From Opitutaceae bacterium (lineage in GTDB: Bacteria; Verrucomicrobiota; Verrucomicrobiia; Opitutales; Opitutaceae): a DNA stretch of 64,000 nucleotides. This document shows positions 47,941 through 56,694 of this stretch, in pieces (positions within the stretch are counted from its first letter, which is position 1; every line of letters starts with the position of its first letter). The DNA is taken from assembly GCA_028688225.1 (NCBI GenBank), contig JAQTYQ010000010.1, forward strand, positions 1-64,000. Direction: 5' to 3'. The notes under the pieces were generated by a model, which worked only from the letters and a program-made list of their open reading frames with translations, was not told where the DNA came from and made no database searches. The position numbers and the translations under genes were made by a program.

Positions 47941-49125
47941 ATGGTCGCCCCCCGAGAGGAATTCCTCCGTCTGCTGGGTGAAAGCCTCGCCGCCGGCACC
48001 TTGATCAAACTCACCCTGGGCCGGTATCACGGCGCCGAGGCCACGCTGCGCAACCTCCATGTGCGCCCCGTCACGCTGCGGGCCGGACCGCACCTGTCGT
48101 TTGTCTGGCGGCATGCGGCGCGCGACATCACGAAGAATCATCCCCCTGCCGCCGCCCTGGCCGAGCTGGCCACGCTGATCGGCGGCGACTTTGGCAGCGC
48201 CCACCTGTTCACCACGACACAGGATGCCCAGCTGGAGTTCGCCGCCGACGCCACCGCGCGCCTGAAAGTCATGCCGCACGAGAATCTCGAACCACCCTCG
48301 GGTGAGCACGACCGCCGGAAACAGCGGACCATCCTGCCGGCCAGCCCGTGGCTGCACCGGCTCGGCGTGACGACCGCGAGCGGGGCGATACGCGAGGGCA
48401 TGGCCGCCAAGTTCAAGCAGATCAACCGTTTCATCGAACTGCTCGCCCCCCTTGTTCAGGATACCCCGCTGCCCTCCGACCGGCCCGTCGAGGTCGCCGA
48501 CATGGGCTGCGGCAAGGGTTATCTCACCTTCGCCACCTGGCAGTATTTTCATCACGTTGCCCGGCGTCCGGTGCATGTCCGCGGCATCGAGCTGCGGCCG
48601 GAGCTCGCCGGGCTCTGCGAACGCACCGCCCGCGACTGCGGATGCGCCGGGCTCGAATTTGCCGCGGGCACCATCGCCAATGTGCCGGCGGAGCGGCTCG
48701 ACATCCTCGTCGCCCTGCACGCCTGCGACACCGCCACGGATGACGCCATCGCCAAAGGCATCGCCGCCGGCGCCGCCCTGATCGTGGTGGCGCCATGCTG
48801 CCACAAGGAACTGAGTCCGCAGCTCACGGCTCCGGCCGTGCTCGCGCCGGCGCTCCGGCAGGGCATCTTCCACGAGCGCGAGGCGGAGTTCGTGACCGAC
48901 GCGCTGCGCACGCTGCTGCTCGAATGGGCGGGCTACGACACGCGGGCCTTCGAGTTCATTTCCACCGAGCACACTGCGAAGAACCTGATGATCGCCGCCG
49001 TGCGCCGGACCCGGTCGCCCGACCGCGAAGCCGCCGCCGGGCGCATCCGCGACCTCGCCGCCTTTTACGGCATCAAATCCCAAACACTTGCACATCACCT
49101 CGGGTTGAGGCTGACGGTCGCTTGA
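47941..49125 (+). CDS. SAM-dependent methyltransferase, Methyltransf_32 type
   Basis: A 394-residue protein. The N-terminal about 150 residues form a family-specific domain. A class I methyltransferase domain follows, with the SAM motif VADMGCGKGYLTFATW at about residue 185. LVALHACDTATDDAI and the Cys-Cys motif VAPCCHKEL are the features that mark the PF13679-like group related to METTL25 and GSTCD. The substrate is not established in bacteria; RNA is a reasonable guess. It starts the run of four methyl- or methylthio-transferase genes here. Confidence 0.8.
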   Translation: MVAPREEFLRLLGESLAAGTLIKLTLGRYHGAEATLRNLHVRPVTLRAGPHLSFVWRHAARDITKNHPPAAALAELATLIGGDFGSAHLFTTTQDAQLEFAADATARLKVMPHENLEPPSGEHDRRKQRTILPASPWLHRLGVTTASGAIREGMAAKFKQINRFIELLAPLVQDTPLPSDRPVEVADMGCGKGYLTFATWQYFHHVARRPVHVRGIELRPELAGLCERTARDCGCAGLEFAAGTIANVPAERLDILVALHACDTATDDAIAKGIAAGAALIVVAPCCHKELSPQLTAPAVLAPALRQGIFHEREAEFVTDALRTLLLEWAGYDTRAFEFISTEHTAKNLMIAAVRRTRSPDREAAAGRIRDLAAFYGIKSQTLAHHLGLRLTVA

Positions 49126-49156
49126 CCGCGGTGCAACTTGCACCCTAAATCCTTTC

Positions 49157-50500
49157 ATGCCAGTCGCAGCCGTACCACGGGCACACTCTGGGAAGCCCAC
49201 GCAGGAGAAGGAAAATTCCAACGATCTCCAGAAAGAGGATTATCCCTTTCACCACTGGTATCGTTTCGTGCTTTCCTATCCCCCGCACCTCGTTCGCAAA
49301 TACCTCGAGATTTTTGGTGTTCAACCTGGGGAGACGATTCTGGATCCTTTCTGCGGCACTGGCACGACGTTAGTTGAATGTCGCAGGCACGGCTTCAACT
49401 CTATTGGTGTCGAGGCACACCCTCACGCCGCGCTGGCCTCGCGGGTGAAAACCCGTTGGGATTTGGATGTCACGCTTCTGCAAGCGAGAGCCAAAAAGAT
49501 TGGCCACGCCGCTGAGGCAGAACTGGGGGCCCTCGCGCTGCCCAAACAGAGCCTGTTCGCTGAAATGGTCGCGGAAGACACCGCTGACTACGGCGGACTG
49601 ACTGCTGATGAGGCCAAACTTATTCCGGAAGGCTTTTTGAGTCCAAAACCACTCAAGCGTCTGCTGATCCTCCGCAAGCACCTCCGGCTTGTGACCGAAG
49701 GTTTGGATACAGCTTATCGCGAGTTTTTCTACGTGGCGCTATCCCATGTCATTGCAAATGGTGCGGGCAATTTTGCCTTCGGCCCCGAAATTTACCGCAC
49801 TAAAGCCAAGGAGGACTACGATGTAACCGGCCATTTTGCCTCGCAAGTACACTCGATGATCGCGGATTTGGTACATGCGCAGGCCGTGCAAAAAGATTGG
49901 CCCAGTGCAAAGGTCGTCGAAGGCGACGCCCGCACGCTTGAAGGAGTGGACGCTGGTTCTATTCACGCGGTTATCACCTCACCCCCATATCCCAACGAAA
50001 AAGACTACACCCGCATCTCCCGCGTTGAATCTGTACTGCTGGGTCTGATGACCGATAGAGGACAGCTTCGCGAGATCAAGGAGCGCTTGCTGCGCAGCAA
50101 CACGCGCAACGTGTTTGTTAACGACGATGACGGCGAATGGATCGCCGATCATCCCGAGGTCAGAATCATTTCCGAAGAGATCGAGCGACGTCGCGTCGCA
50201 CTGGGGAAAAACTCAGGTTTTGAGAAGCTCTATCACCGGGTGGTTGCCCATTATTTCGGCGGCATGGCGCGACATTTTTCTGTTTTGACCAAGAAATTGA
50301 AGCGAAAAGCCCGGTGCGCCTATGTGGTGGGCGACCAGTTATCGTTTCTTTTGGTGCCTATCCCAACCGGACAACTTCTTGGAGACATCGCCCGCAGCTA
50401 CGGTTTCAGGACCGCAAGCATTGATTTATGGCGCACGCGCCTTGGCACCAAGAGCGGAACGCGCGTGCGGGAAGAGGTCCTTGTTTTGGAGAAACTCTGA
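49157..50500 (+). CDS. DNA methyltransferase of a compact type II restriction-modification system
   Basis: A 447-residue DNA methylase. The SAM motif DPFCGTGTTLVECRR is at about 63-77 and the catalytic TSPPYPNEKDY at 274-284. The SPPY form points to N4-cytosine (or N6-adenine) amino-methylation. The order is SAM motif first, a long middle region (probable target recognition), then catalytic motif. GC is lower and codon use less biased than in flanking genes, suggesting transfer. The putative nuclease gene follows after 5 bp. Confidence 0.82.
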   Translation: MPVAAVPRAHSGKPTQEKENSNDLQKEDYPFHHWYRFVLSYPPHLVRKYLEIFGVQPGETILDPFCGTGTTLVECRRHGFNSIGVEAHPHAALASRVKTRWDLDVTLLQARAKKIGHAAEAELGALALPKQSLFAEMVAEDTADYGGLTADEAKLIPEGFLSPKPLKRLLILRKHLRLVTEGLDTAYREFFYVALSHVIANGAGNFAFGPEIYRTKAKEDYDVTGHFASQVHSMIADLVHAQAVQKDWPSAKVVEGDARTLEGVDAGSIHAVITSPPYPNEKDYTRISRVESVLLGLMTDRGQLREIKERLLRSNTRNVFVNDDDGEWIADHPEVRIISEEIERRRVALGKNSGFEKLYHRVVAHYFGGMARHFSVLTKKLKRKARCAYVVGDQLSFLLVPIPTGQLLGDIARSYGFRTASIDLWRTRLGTKSGTRVREEVLVLEKL

Positions 50501-50505
50501 TACCG

Positions 50506-51255
50506 ATGAATCAACCTACCCCGAACCGTTACAGCCAGATTGTGCTGGCTGTTTTTCGCACCCGCTGGACACGAGGTGCCGAGCAAATCTTTTTTACGCA
50601 AGACGATCTGATCGCAGAAGCAAAGAAAGTTGGTGCTTCGGTCAAAAACTTGCCTGATGTGCTGTACACGTTCCGCGATCGGCAGCCACTGCCGGCCGAA
50701 ATCCTTAAAACAGGGAATTGGGTCATCGACGCCCGCGGGCCCGGTCAATACGCCCTGCTCAAGATTGAGGGCCCGACCAAGATTGAGTTGCCGTCACGTC
50801 CCAAGGTTTACGACATTCCCTACGCGGTGCCCGACATCGTCGCGGCCAATCTCAAGCATGACGAACAAGGCTTGCTGACGATGGTGCGCTACAACCGGCT
50901 GCTGGATGTCTTCACCGGTCTGGCGTGTTTCCATCTTCAGTCGCATATCCGCACGCAGCTCCCTAACTACGGACAACTCGAAATCGATGACCTCTATTTG
51001 GGCGTCGATAAGAGCGGCCAAGGCTACGTATTGCCGATCGAAGCCAAGGACAGCGGCGACCCGCTGGGAATCCACAAGCCTGTCGGAATCGCTAGGTTTG
51101 CGGCAGCGAAGTATCCATCGTTGCGCTGCCGTCCAATTGCGATCCTGCGCACAGCCGCGGACACCTTTGCTTTCATGGAATTTGAACCGTCCGTCGACCT
51201 GCGGAAGGTGGTTCAAATCGAATCGCGGAGCTACCGGTTAGTCCGAGAAGTTTAG
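50506..51255 (+). CDS. Putative type II restriction endonuclease
   Basis: A 249-residue protein from ATG 50506, 5 bp after the methyltransferase stop. No named family was recognised with certainty. Residues 159-181 (EIDDLYLGVDKSG...PIEAK) show a D-x(n)-E-x-K arrangement with Asp161/162, Glu179 and Lys181, the PD-(D/E)xK nuclease core. The N-terminal half (TQDDLIAEAKKVGASVKNLP) looks like a winged-helix DNA-reading domain. Pairing and shared low GC support a restriction enzyme. The recognition site is unknown. Confidence 0.68.
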   Translation: MNQPTPNRYSQIVLAVFRTRWTRGAEQIFFTQDDLIAEAKKVGASVKNLPDVLYTFRDRQPLPAEILKTGNWVIDARGPGQYALLKIEGPTKIELPSRPKVYDIPYAVPDIVAANLKHDEQGLLTMVRYNRLLDVFTGLACFHLQSHIRTQLPNYGQLEIDDLYLGVDKSGQGYVLPIEAKDSGDPLGIHKPVGIARFAAAKYPSLRCRPIAILRTAADTFAFMEFEPSVDLRKVVQIESRSYRLVREV

Positions 51256-51274
51256 CCCTCGATCTTGACAGCCC

Positions 51275-52276
51275 ATGACGTGGGAACAGCTCGACTGGGC
51301 GGCGCTCGAGCGGCTGCGCGGATTGTTTCTGTCCGGCGGGGCGGCGCAGGGTCCGTACTGGACATCGCCGGCCGATCTCGCGAGCTACGACTTCACCTAC
51401 GGCGAGCGCATCGGCTGGAAATGGGATGCCGTCCTGCAGGAGCTCGCTCTGCGGGGTTGGAAACCGCGGGCCACCGCCGTGCTCGACTGGGGTTGCGGCG
51501 GCGGCGTGGCCGGACGGCGCGTGGCGCGCTGGCTGGGCCGGGACCGGATTGCGGTCCTGCGGGTGTGGGATCACTCCGGCCTCGCGGTCGATTTCGCCAC
51601 CGACGCGGCCAGGCACGATTTTCCCGGGATTCGGGTCGAACAGGTGACGCCGGGATTTCTCGCCAGCGACGAACCGGTCGGCGTGTTGGTGATCAGTCAT
51701 GTGCTCACCGAGCTGCCGGCCCGTGAACTGCTGGCTTTGCGCAGCCTGGCCGCGCGCGCCGAGGTCATCATCTGGGTCGAGCCGGGCACCCCGGAGGTCA
51801 GCCGGGCGTTGATCGAGGTACGCGAGCAGCTCCGGAACCGCTTCCACGTCATCGCCCCCTGCACGCATCAAGCCGTTTGCGATCTGCTGGCGCCGGACAA
51901 CGCCCGCCACTGGTGCCACCATTTCGCGGCGCCGCCCCCGGAAATTTTCTCCGACTCCAACTGGGTGAGGTTCGGACAACGGGCGGGCATCGATCTGCGC
52001 AGCCTGCCCTATAGCTTCCTCGCGCTTGAGCGGCGGGCCCCGGGATCGGCTCAGGAATCCGCCTCCGGCCTCTCCCGCGTCCTTGGCGAGCCGCGGGTCT
52101 ACAAGGGCTTCGCCCGGGTGCTGAGCTGCGACGCCGCCGGCGTGACGGAACTCACTCTGCAGAAGCGTGACGACCCTGGACTTTTCAAACAGTTCAAACG
52201 CCCGGCTGGGGCGCAGGTTTACCGCTGGATACGCGCTGGTGACAAGGTCCTCGCCGGTAATCCGTTGACGCAGTGA
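51275..52276 (+). CDS. Rsm22-like small-subunit methyltransferase family protein
   Basis: A 333-residue protein with a SAM-binding site VLDWGCGGGVAGRRVARWLG at about 69-88. The Rsm22 signature blocks are visible: IIWVEPGTPEVSRALIEVRE, then APCTHQAVCDLL and HWCHHF, whose Cys and His residues bind an Fe-S cluster or zinc in this family. Homologues assemble mitochondrial small ribosomal subunits. In bacteria the role is probably rRNA or ribosome maturation. It lies just after the restriction pair and before the rimO unit. Confidence 0.75.
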   Translation: MTWEQLDWAALERLRGLFLSGGAAQGPYWTSPADLASYDFTYGERIGWKWDAVLQELALRGWKPRATAVLDWGCGGGVAGRRVARWLGRDRIAVLRVWDHSGLAVDFATDAARHDFPGIRVEQVTPGFLASDEPVGVLVISHVLTELPARELLALRSLAARAEVIIWVEPGTPEVSRALIEVREQLRNRFHVIAPCTHQAVCDLLAPDNARHWCHHFAAPPPEIFSDSNWVRFGQRAGIDLRSLPYSFLALERRAPGSAQESASGLSRVLGEPRVYKGFARVLSCDAAGVTELTLQKRDDPGLFKQFKRPAGAQVYRWIRAGDKVLAGNPLTQ

Positions 52277-52350
52277 AGACCTCTTTTCAGCGCCCTCACG
52301 AAATAAGGCCCGCAAGTCCAGCTTGCCAGGCCTTGGTTTAAGGCCGTCCC

Positions 52351-52395
52351 ACGACCCGGGACATGTCAACTATTGGTTGACATGTCCCGGGTCGT
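52351..52395. repeat. Perfect 20-bp inverted repeat, 5-base loop
   Basis: Arms ACGACCCGGGACATGTCAAC and its exact complement are separated by TATTG. The core ACATGTCAAC-TATT-GTTGAC recurs, less perfect, at 62479-62510. No U tract follows; it could be a mobile or REP-like element, a protein site, or a terminator. Confidence 0.75.
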
Positions 52396-52515
52396 CCGTC
52401 TGTCAGCTGCTTTTCGCCCGACCGCCTGACGCGCACCCAAGGCGCTGTCTCCGTTGCGCCGCGCTTGACTCTCGGGGCGCGGTTTGAAACATCCCATCCC
52501 TTCCCTTTCCATCTC

Positions 52516-52626
52516 ATGAGCCAGCAAACCAACAAAGTAATCAAGAAACAGCGCCGCCTTGCCTACAATAAACGCCGGAAGGCGCGGATCCGGCAGGCCC
52601 GGGCGACCAAGACCACGAAGGCTTGA
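52516..52626 (+). CDS. 36-residue highly basic protein
   Basis: ATG 52516 to TGA 52626, reading MSQQTNKVIKKQRRLAYNKR and then RKARIRQARATKTTKA. About 40% of residues are Lys or Arg, in the style of a small ribosomal protein or nucleic-acid-binding protein. A strong intrinsic terminator follows, so it is its own short transcript, upstream of rimO. The ribosomal or rRNA context of its neighbours suggests a translation role. The family is not recognised. Confidence 0.6.
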   Translation: MSQQTNKVIKKQRRLAYNKRRKARIRQARATKTTKA

Positions 52627-52645
52627 CGGCATTTGTCTCCGTTTG

Positions 52646-52674
52646 GCCGCGGCGACCAGCCGCGGCTTTTTTTT
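52646..52674 (+). terminator. Intrinsic terminator after the small basic gene
   Basis: GCCGCGGC-GACCA-GCCGCGGC followed by TTTTTTTT: a perfect 8-bp stem and a long U run, between the 36-codon gene and rimO. Confidence 0.92.
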
Positions 52675-52701
52675 CGACCCGAATCCATCCCCGCCTTCCT
52701 C

Positions 52702-54114
52702 ATGATCAAGGTCAGTCTCATCTCCCTCGGCTGCGCCAAGAACCTCGTCGACAGCGAGATCATGGTCGGGCACCTGCTCCAGGCCGGCATGCAGGTCGTG
52801 CCCGAGGCGGCCCAGGCCGATGTCGTCATCGTCAACACCTGTTCGTTCATCGATTCGTCGAAGGAGGAGTCGATCAACCACATCCTCGAGGCGCATGAGC
52901 AGCGCGGCCTGCGCAAGCGGCGCCGGGAGCAGAAGCTGATTGTCGCCGGTTGCATGGCGCAACGGTTCGCGAAGGAATTGCCGGGCACCTTGCCGGAGGT
53001 CGACGCCTTCATCGGCCTCGACCAGATCACCCGGGTCGCCCCCATCATCGAGGAGATCTACGCCCGGGAGCGTGGCCGGAAGGACGTCCCGGCAAGCTTT
53101 GTCACGCCGCGCTCAACCTACATTCCCGACTACGACACCCCGCGTTTCCGGCTCACCCCGCGGCACTTCGCCTATGTGAAGATCGCCGAGGGCTGCAACC
53201 ACCCCTGCACGTTCTGCATCATTCCGCAGATCCGCGGCCGGCATCGCAGCCGCACCGTGGACAGCGTGGTCGCCGAGGCGCGCGGACTGGTGGCCGAGGG
53301 CGTGAAGGAGCTGAACCTCATCTCGCAAGACACGACGTTCTTCGGCATGGACACCTGGGAGCAGCGGCCCAATCCGCGCACTCCGGTCGATTCGTCCCGC
53401 GGTGCGGCCCTCACGTCCCTCCTCCGCCAGCTGCAAGCCATCGCGGGCGACTTCTGGATCCGGCTGCTCTACACCCACCCGGCGCACTGGAGCGACGAGC
53501 TCATCCGCACCATCGCCGAATGCCCGAAGGTCGCGCGCTACGTCGACATGCCGCTGCAGCACATCAGCGACCGCATGCTCGACGTCATGCAGCGCGAAAC
53601 GGACGGGAAATACATCCGTGATCTCGTCCGCCGCATCCGCGCCGGCATTCCCGGCATCGCCCTGCGCACGACGTTCATCGTCGGCTTTCCCGGCGAGACC
53701 GAGGCGGATGTCGAGGAGTTGTGCGCCTTCATCCGCGAGACGCAATTCGAGCGGCTCGGCGTGTTCCGCTATTCGCAGGAGGAAGGCACGCGGGCGGCGA
53801 AGCTGCCCGACCAGGTTTCCGCGAAGGAAAAGGAGCGGCGCTGGCACCGCGTGATGGCCCTGCAGAGGGAGATTGCCGTCACAGTCAGCCGCCGCCATGT
53901 CGGCCGCACGCTCAAGGTGCTCGTCGAGGAGCCCGGCGTGGCCCGGGGCGAAGCCGATGCGCCCGACATCGACGGCCGGGTTTATGTGCCGCACGCGCTG
54001 CCGGTGGGTGCATTTGCCGCGGTCAGGATCACCGGCCATCACGACTACGACCTGCTCGCCCTGCCTGCGGGCGAACAGCCGGCGCTGTTCAAGGTCGCGA
54101 AGCCGGCACAGTGA
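52702..54114 (+). CDS. rimO: Ribosomal protein S12 methylthiotransferase
   Basis: Radical SAM enzyme adding a methylthio group to Asp of ribosomal protein S12. It has 470 residues from ATG 52702. The N-terminal UPF0004 domain holds LISLGCAKNLVDSEIM and VNTCSFIDSSKEES Cys ligands for the second cluster. The radical SAM motif C-x3-C-x2-C is Cys165, 169 and 172 (GCNHPCTFCIIPQIRG), and a C-terminal TRAM domain closes the chain. The LGCAKNLVDSE form fits RimO rather than MiaB. Confidence 0.94.
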   Translation: MIKVSLISLGCAKNLVDSEIMVGHLLQAGMQVVPEAAQADVVIVNTCSFIDSSKEESINHILEAHEQRGLRKRRREQKLIVAGCMAQRFAKELPGTLPEVDAFIGLDQITRVAPIIEEIYARERGRKDVPASFVTPRSTYIPDYDTPRFRLTPRHFAYVKIAEGCNHPCTFCIIPQIRGRHRSRTVDSVVAEARGLVAEGVKELNLISQDTTFFGMDTWEQRPNPRTPVDSSRGAALTSLLRQLQAIAGDFWIRLLYTHPAHWSDELIRTIAECPKVARYVDMPLQHISDRMLDVMQRETDGKYIRDLVRRIRAGIPGIALRTTFIVGFPGETEADVEELCAFIRETQFERLGVFRYSQEEGTRAAKLPDQVSAKEKERRWHRVMALQREIAVTVSRRHVGRTLKVLVEEPGVARGEADAPDIDGRVYVPHALPVGAFAAVRITGHHDYDLLALPAGEQPALFKVAKPAQ

Positions 54115-54170
54115 GACTTCCGCCGACCGGAGCGAGAGGCGACGGTCGGCTCGGGCGGCGGGGCGTCCGC

Positions 54171-54953
54171 TCAGAAGTTGGCCATCTGGCCAACGATGTC
54201 GCCGGCTGACACCACGACGAAGCCCTTGGCTTGATTATTGACCACGTAGCGAAGGCAGATTCCCAGCATCCGCCCTTGCGCATCAAACACCGGGCAACCC
54301 ATCGCATCCGGGGTCATATCGGTGCTGACCAGCAGCATCCGGCGCGGCCGCTCGATGATGCCCATCACTGTGCTCGGCCGGATGATCGCCGCCCGCTGCA
54401 TCACCTCGGGCAACCGGGATAAATGGTAATAATTCCCCAATACGATGGCGGCCTCCGGTGCTTCGTGCAGATTCACAAAGGTGAACGCCCGTCCGCCCGC
54501 CAGCGGTTTATCCGGCATGATGAACGCCAGATCCCGGTCCGCGTCCTTCCAGACCAGTTGGGCCGGCACTTCCGTGCCATCGGCCAGCTGCAACCGCAAT
54601 CCCTTGATCTCGCTCTGACCGAGTGTCACCGCCATGTTCGTCTGGCTCATTTGCATCCGGATGGCTTCGAAAAACGTCTTCGGGTCGATGGCGCTCAGCG
54701 AGGTGGCCGTCAGCCCCTGCGGCGTGATCACCGTGCCGTTGATGTCGATGGCTTCCTCCCTCGCCGGCATGCTGTGATCGTTGACGATGACCTTCAGGCT
54801 TACCATCGCCTTCACCGACACAATCGCGTCGGCATAACGTCGGAGGATGAGGCGTCCGGCAGTGGCCTCGGCATCGGGCAGGGCCCGGGCCGGCGAAGGC
54901 ATCGCCAGGATACAGGCGGCAAAAACAAGGCAGAGGCGGACCATGGGCTTCAT
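54171..54953 (-). CDS. Exported trypsin-fold protein, apparently catalytically dead
   Basis: A 260-residue exported protein from ATG 54953 with a signal peptide (LCLVFAACILAMPSPARA). The body follows the HtrA/trypsin pattern: INGTVITPQGLTATSLSAID (His replaced by Ser), ADRDLAFIMP (Asp retained) and DAMGCPVFDAQGRMLGICLR (where GNSGGP is expected, so the catalytic Ser is Met). It is thus probably a periplasmic binding or regulatory pseudo-protease. It is unrelated by context to the flanking rimO and mpl genes. Confidence 0.6.
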   Translation of the reverse strand: MKPMVRLCLVFAACILAMPSPARALPDAEATAGRLILRRYADAIVSVKAMVSLKVIVNDHSMPAREEAIDINGTVITPQGLTATSLSAIDPKTFFEAIRMQMSQTNMAVTLGQSEIKGLRLQLADGTEVPAQLVWKDADRDLAFIMPDKPLAGGRAFTFVNLHEAPEAAIVLGNYYHLSRLPEVMQRAAIIRPSTVMGIIERPRRMLLVSTDMTPDAMGCPVFDAQGRMLGICLRYVVNNQAKGFVVVSAGDIVGQMANF

Positions 54954-55071
54954 ATCGGAATGGATGAGATTGATTGCAGTGGGGGCGGCGACCATGCCGC
55001 TCGCCAGCATCGAGCACCGACGGGGCTGGCGCAAGTCCTTGTCGCGAGCCGGTCCATCGCGGCCGGCAGGG

Positions 55072-56538
55072 CTAAGGCTTCACCGCGGCGGCATAGCGGT
55101 CGATAATGCCATCAAAGCTGCCGTTGCTGAAAAACACCACCACGCGCGGCGGATTCTGGGCCGGCAGGGTCTCGCGCAGCAGGCTTTCGCAGAGCGCCTG
55201 GTTGTCCGTGAACCACCGGGCCTGCACGCCCTGGCTTTCGAGCTGCTCAGCCACGGCCTCGGCGTCGAAACGCTCGTCCTCGCGCAGCTTTTCCGCGCGG
55301 TTGACCGCGCCGAGGTAGACCTCGTCGGCCTGGGCCAACGCGCGGGTGAATCCGTTTTGCAGGATCCGGGTGCGCGCCGTGTTGCTGCGCGGCTCGAAAG
55401 CGGCGGTGAGCCGGGCGCCGGGAAAGCGGGCGCGCAGAGACGCCAGTGTCTCGGCCAGCGCCGTCGGATGATGGCCGAAATCCTCGATCACGGTCAGGAT
55501 CGGGGTGCGGGCGCGCACCTCCTGCCGGCGGCGGACCGGACGGAAGCGCGCCAGCGCGCCAAGCTCGAGCCGTCTCGGCGAGGAGGCGTTGGTCACGCAA
55601 GCCGTCACCTCCTCCGCGGAGATGCCGGGATCGAGCAGGGCGAGCTGCGCGGCCAGCGCCGCCATCGCGGCGTTGCGGGCATTGTACAGGCCCGGCAACG
55701 ACCAGCGCACCTCCGCCCAGGGCAAACCGCGCCATTCCAGCCTGAAGGAAGCCCCCGCAGCGTCCTCCGCGAAACCGGCGATGCGCAGATCATTGCCCTC
55801 GCCCGTGCCCACCCGCAGGACCCGGGTCCATGACATCGGGCCCAGCGCCCGCAGGTTGGCGTCGTCGCCGTTCAGGACGATGCAGCCGTTGCTCGGCACG
55901 AGGCGGGTGAAATGGAGGAAAGTCCGCTTGTAGTCCTCGAGATCGCGAAAAATGTCCGCGTGGTCGAACTCGAGGTTGTTCAGCACCGCAATGTGCGGAG
56001 CGTAGTGGATGAACTTGCTGCGCTTGTCGAAGAACGCGCTGTCGTACTCGTCACCCTCGATCACGAACGGGTCGGTGGCGGCGCCGAGGTGACTGCCGGC
56101 CGGCGGATCCTGCGGCACGCCGCCGATGAGGTAGCCGGGATCCCGGCCATTCTCGCTCAGGAGAAAAGCGGCCAGGGCGGTCGTGGTGGTCTTGCCGTGC
56201 GTGCCCGCCACGACGAGGTTGCGCCGCTGCTGGAGCACGAATTCGTGCAGCAGCGCGGGCAGCGAGGTAAAAGGCAGCGCGCGGGTGTCGAGCAGCCATT
56301 CGATCTCGGGGTGGCCGCGCGACAGGGCGTTGCCGATCACGACCAGATCCGGTGCCAGCTTTGCCAGCCGCGCCGCGTCGTAGCCCTCGTGGACGGTGAT
56401 GCCCGCCTGCGCGAGCACCGTGCTCATCGGCGGGTAGACGCCGTGATCGGCGCCCAGCACCTCATGGCCGGCGGCGCGGACGAGCAACGCGGCATTGCCC
56501 ATCGCCGTCCCGCAGATGCCCATGAAGTAAAATTTCAT
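55072..56538 (-). CDS. mpl: UDP-MurNAc:tripeptide ligase (murein recycling)
   Basis: Joins recycled L-Ala-gamma-D-Glu-mDAP to UDP-N-acetylmuramate. It has 488 residues from ATG 56538. The N-terminal MKFYFMGICGTAMGNAALL Rossmann start and VVIGNALSRGHPEIEW are Mpl rather than MurC features. The ATP loop VAGTHGKTTTT is at 110-120, VIEGDEYDSAFFDKRSKFIH contains the catalytic Glu, and EDFGHHPTALAETL is the C-terminal site. It supports mDAP-type peptidoglycan in this organism. Confidence 0.93.
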   Translation of the reverse strand: MKFYFMGICGTAMGNAALLVRAAGHEVLGADHGVYPPMSTVLAQAGITVHEGYDAARLAKLAPDLVVIGNALSRGHPEIEWLLDTRALPFTSLPALLHEFVLQQRRNLVVAGTHGKTTTTALAAFLLSENGRDPGYLIGGVPQDPPAGSHLGAATDPFVIEGDEYDSAFFDKRSKFIHYAPHIAVLNNLEFDHADIFRDLEDYKRTFLHFTRLVPSNGCIVLNGDDANLRALGPMSWTRVLRVGTGEGNDLRIAGFAEDAAGASFRLEWRGLPWAEVRWSLPGLYNARNAAMAALAAQLALLDPGISAEEVTACVTNASSPRRLELGALARFRPVRRRQEVRARTPILTVIEDFGHHPTALAETLASLRARFPGARLTAAFEPRSNTARTRILQNGFTRALAQADEVYLGAVNRAEKLREDERFDAEAVAEQLESQGVQARWFTDNQALCESLLRETLPAQNPPRVVVFFSNGSFDGIIDRYAAAVKP

Positions 56539-56694
56539 CTTTGCCCCAATTTGACCGAAACTGGCTTTCTGCCTCGCGCGGCAATCAACGTCAACCGCTC
56601 TTCCGCATATGTTCGCTCCTTCTGCACAGGCAGTACACACAAGGACGCTGTCTGCAGCCAAGACACGTCAGGCAGTATGGTGCAAGCCTGCGGC

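Noticed and set aside
53192-53219. MiaB rather than RimO for the radical SAM methylthiotransferase
   Set aside because: The LGCAKNLVDSE N terminus and context favour RimO; MiaB normally reads GCQMN at that place.
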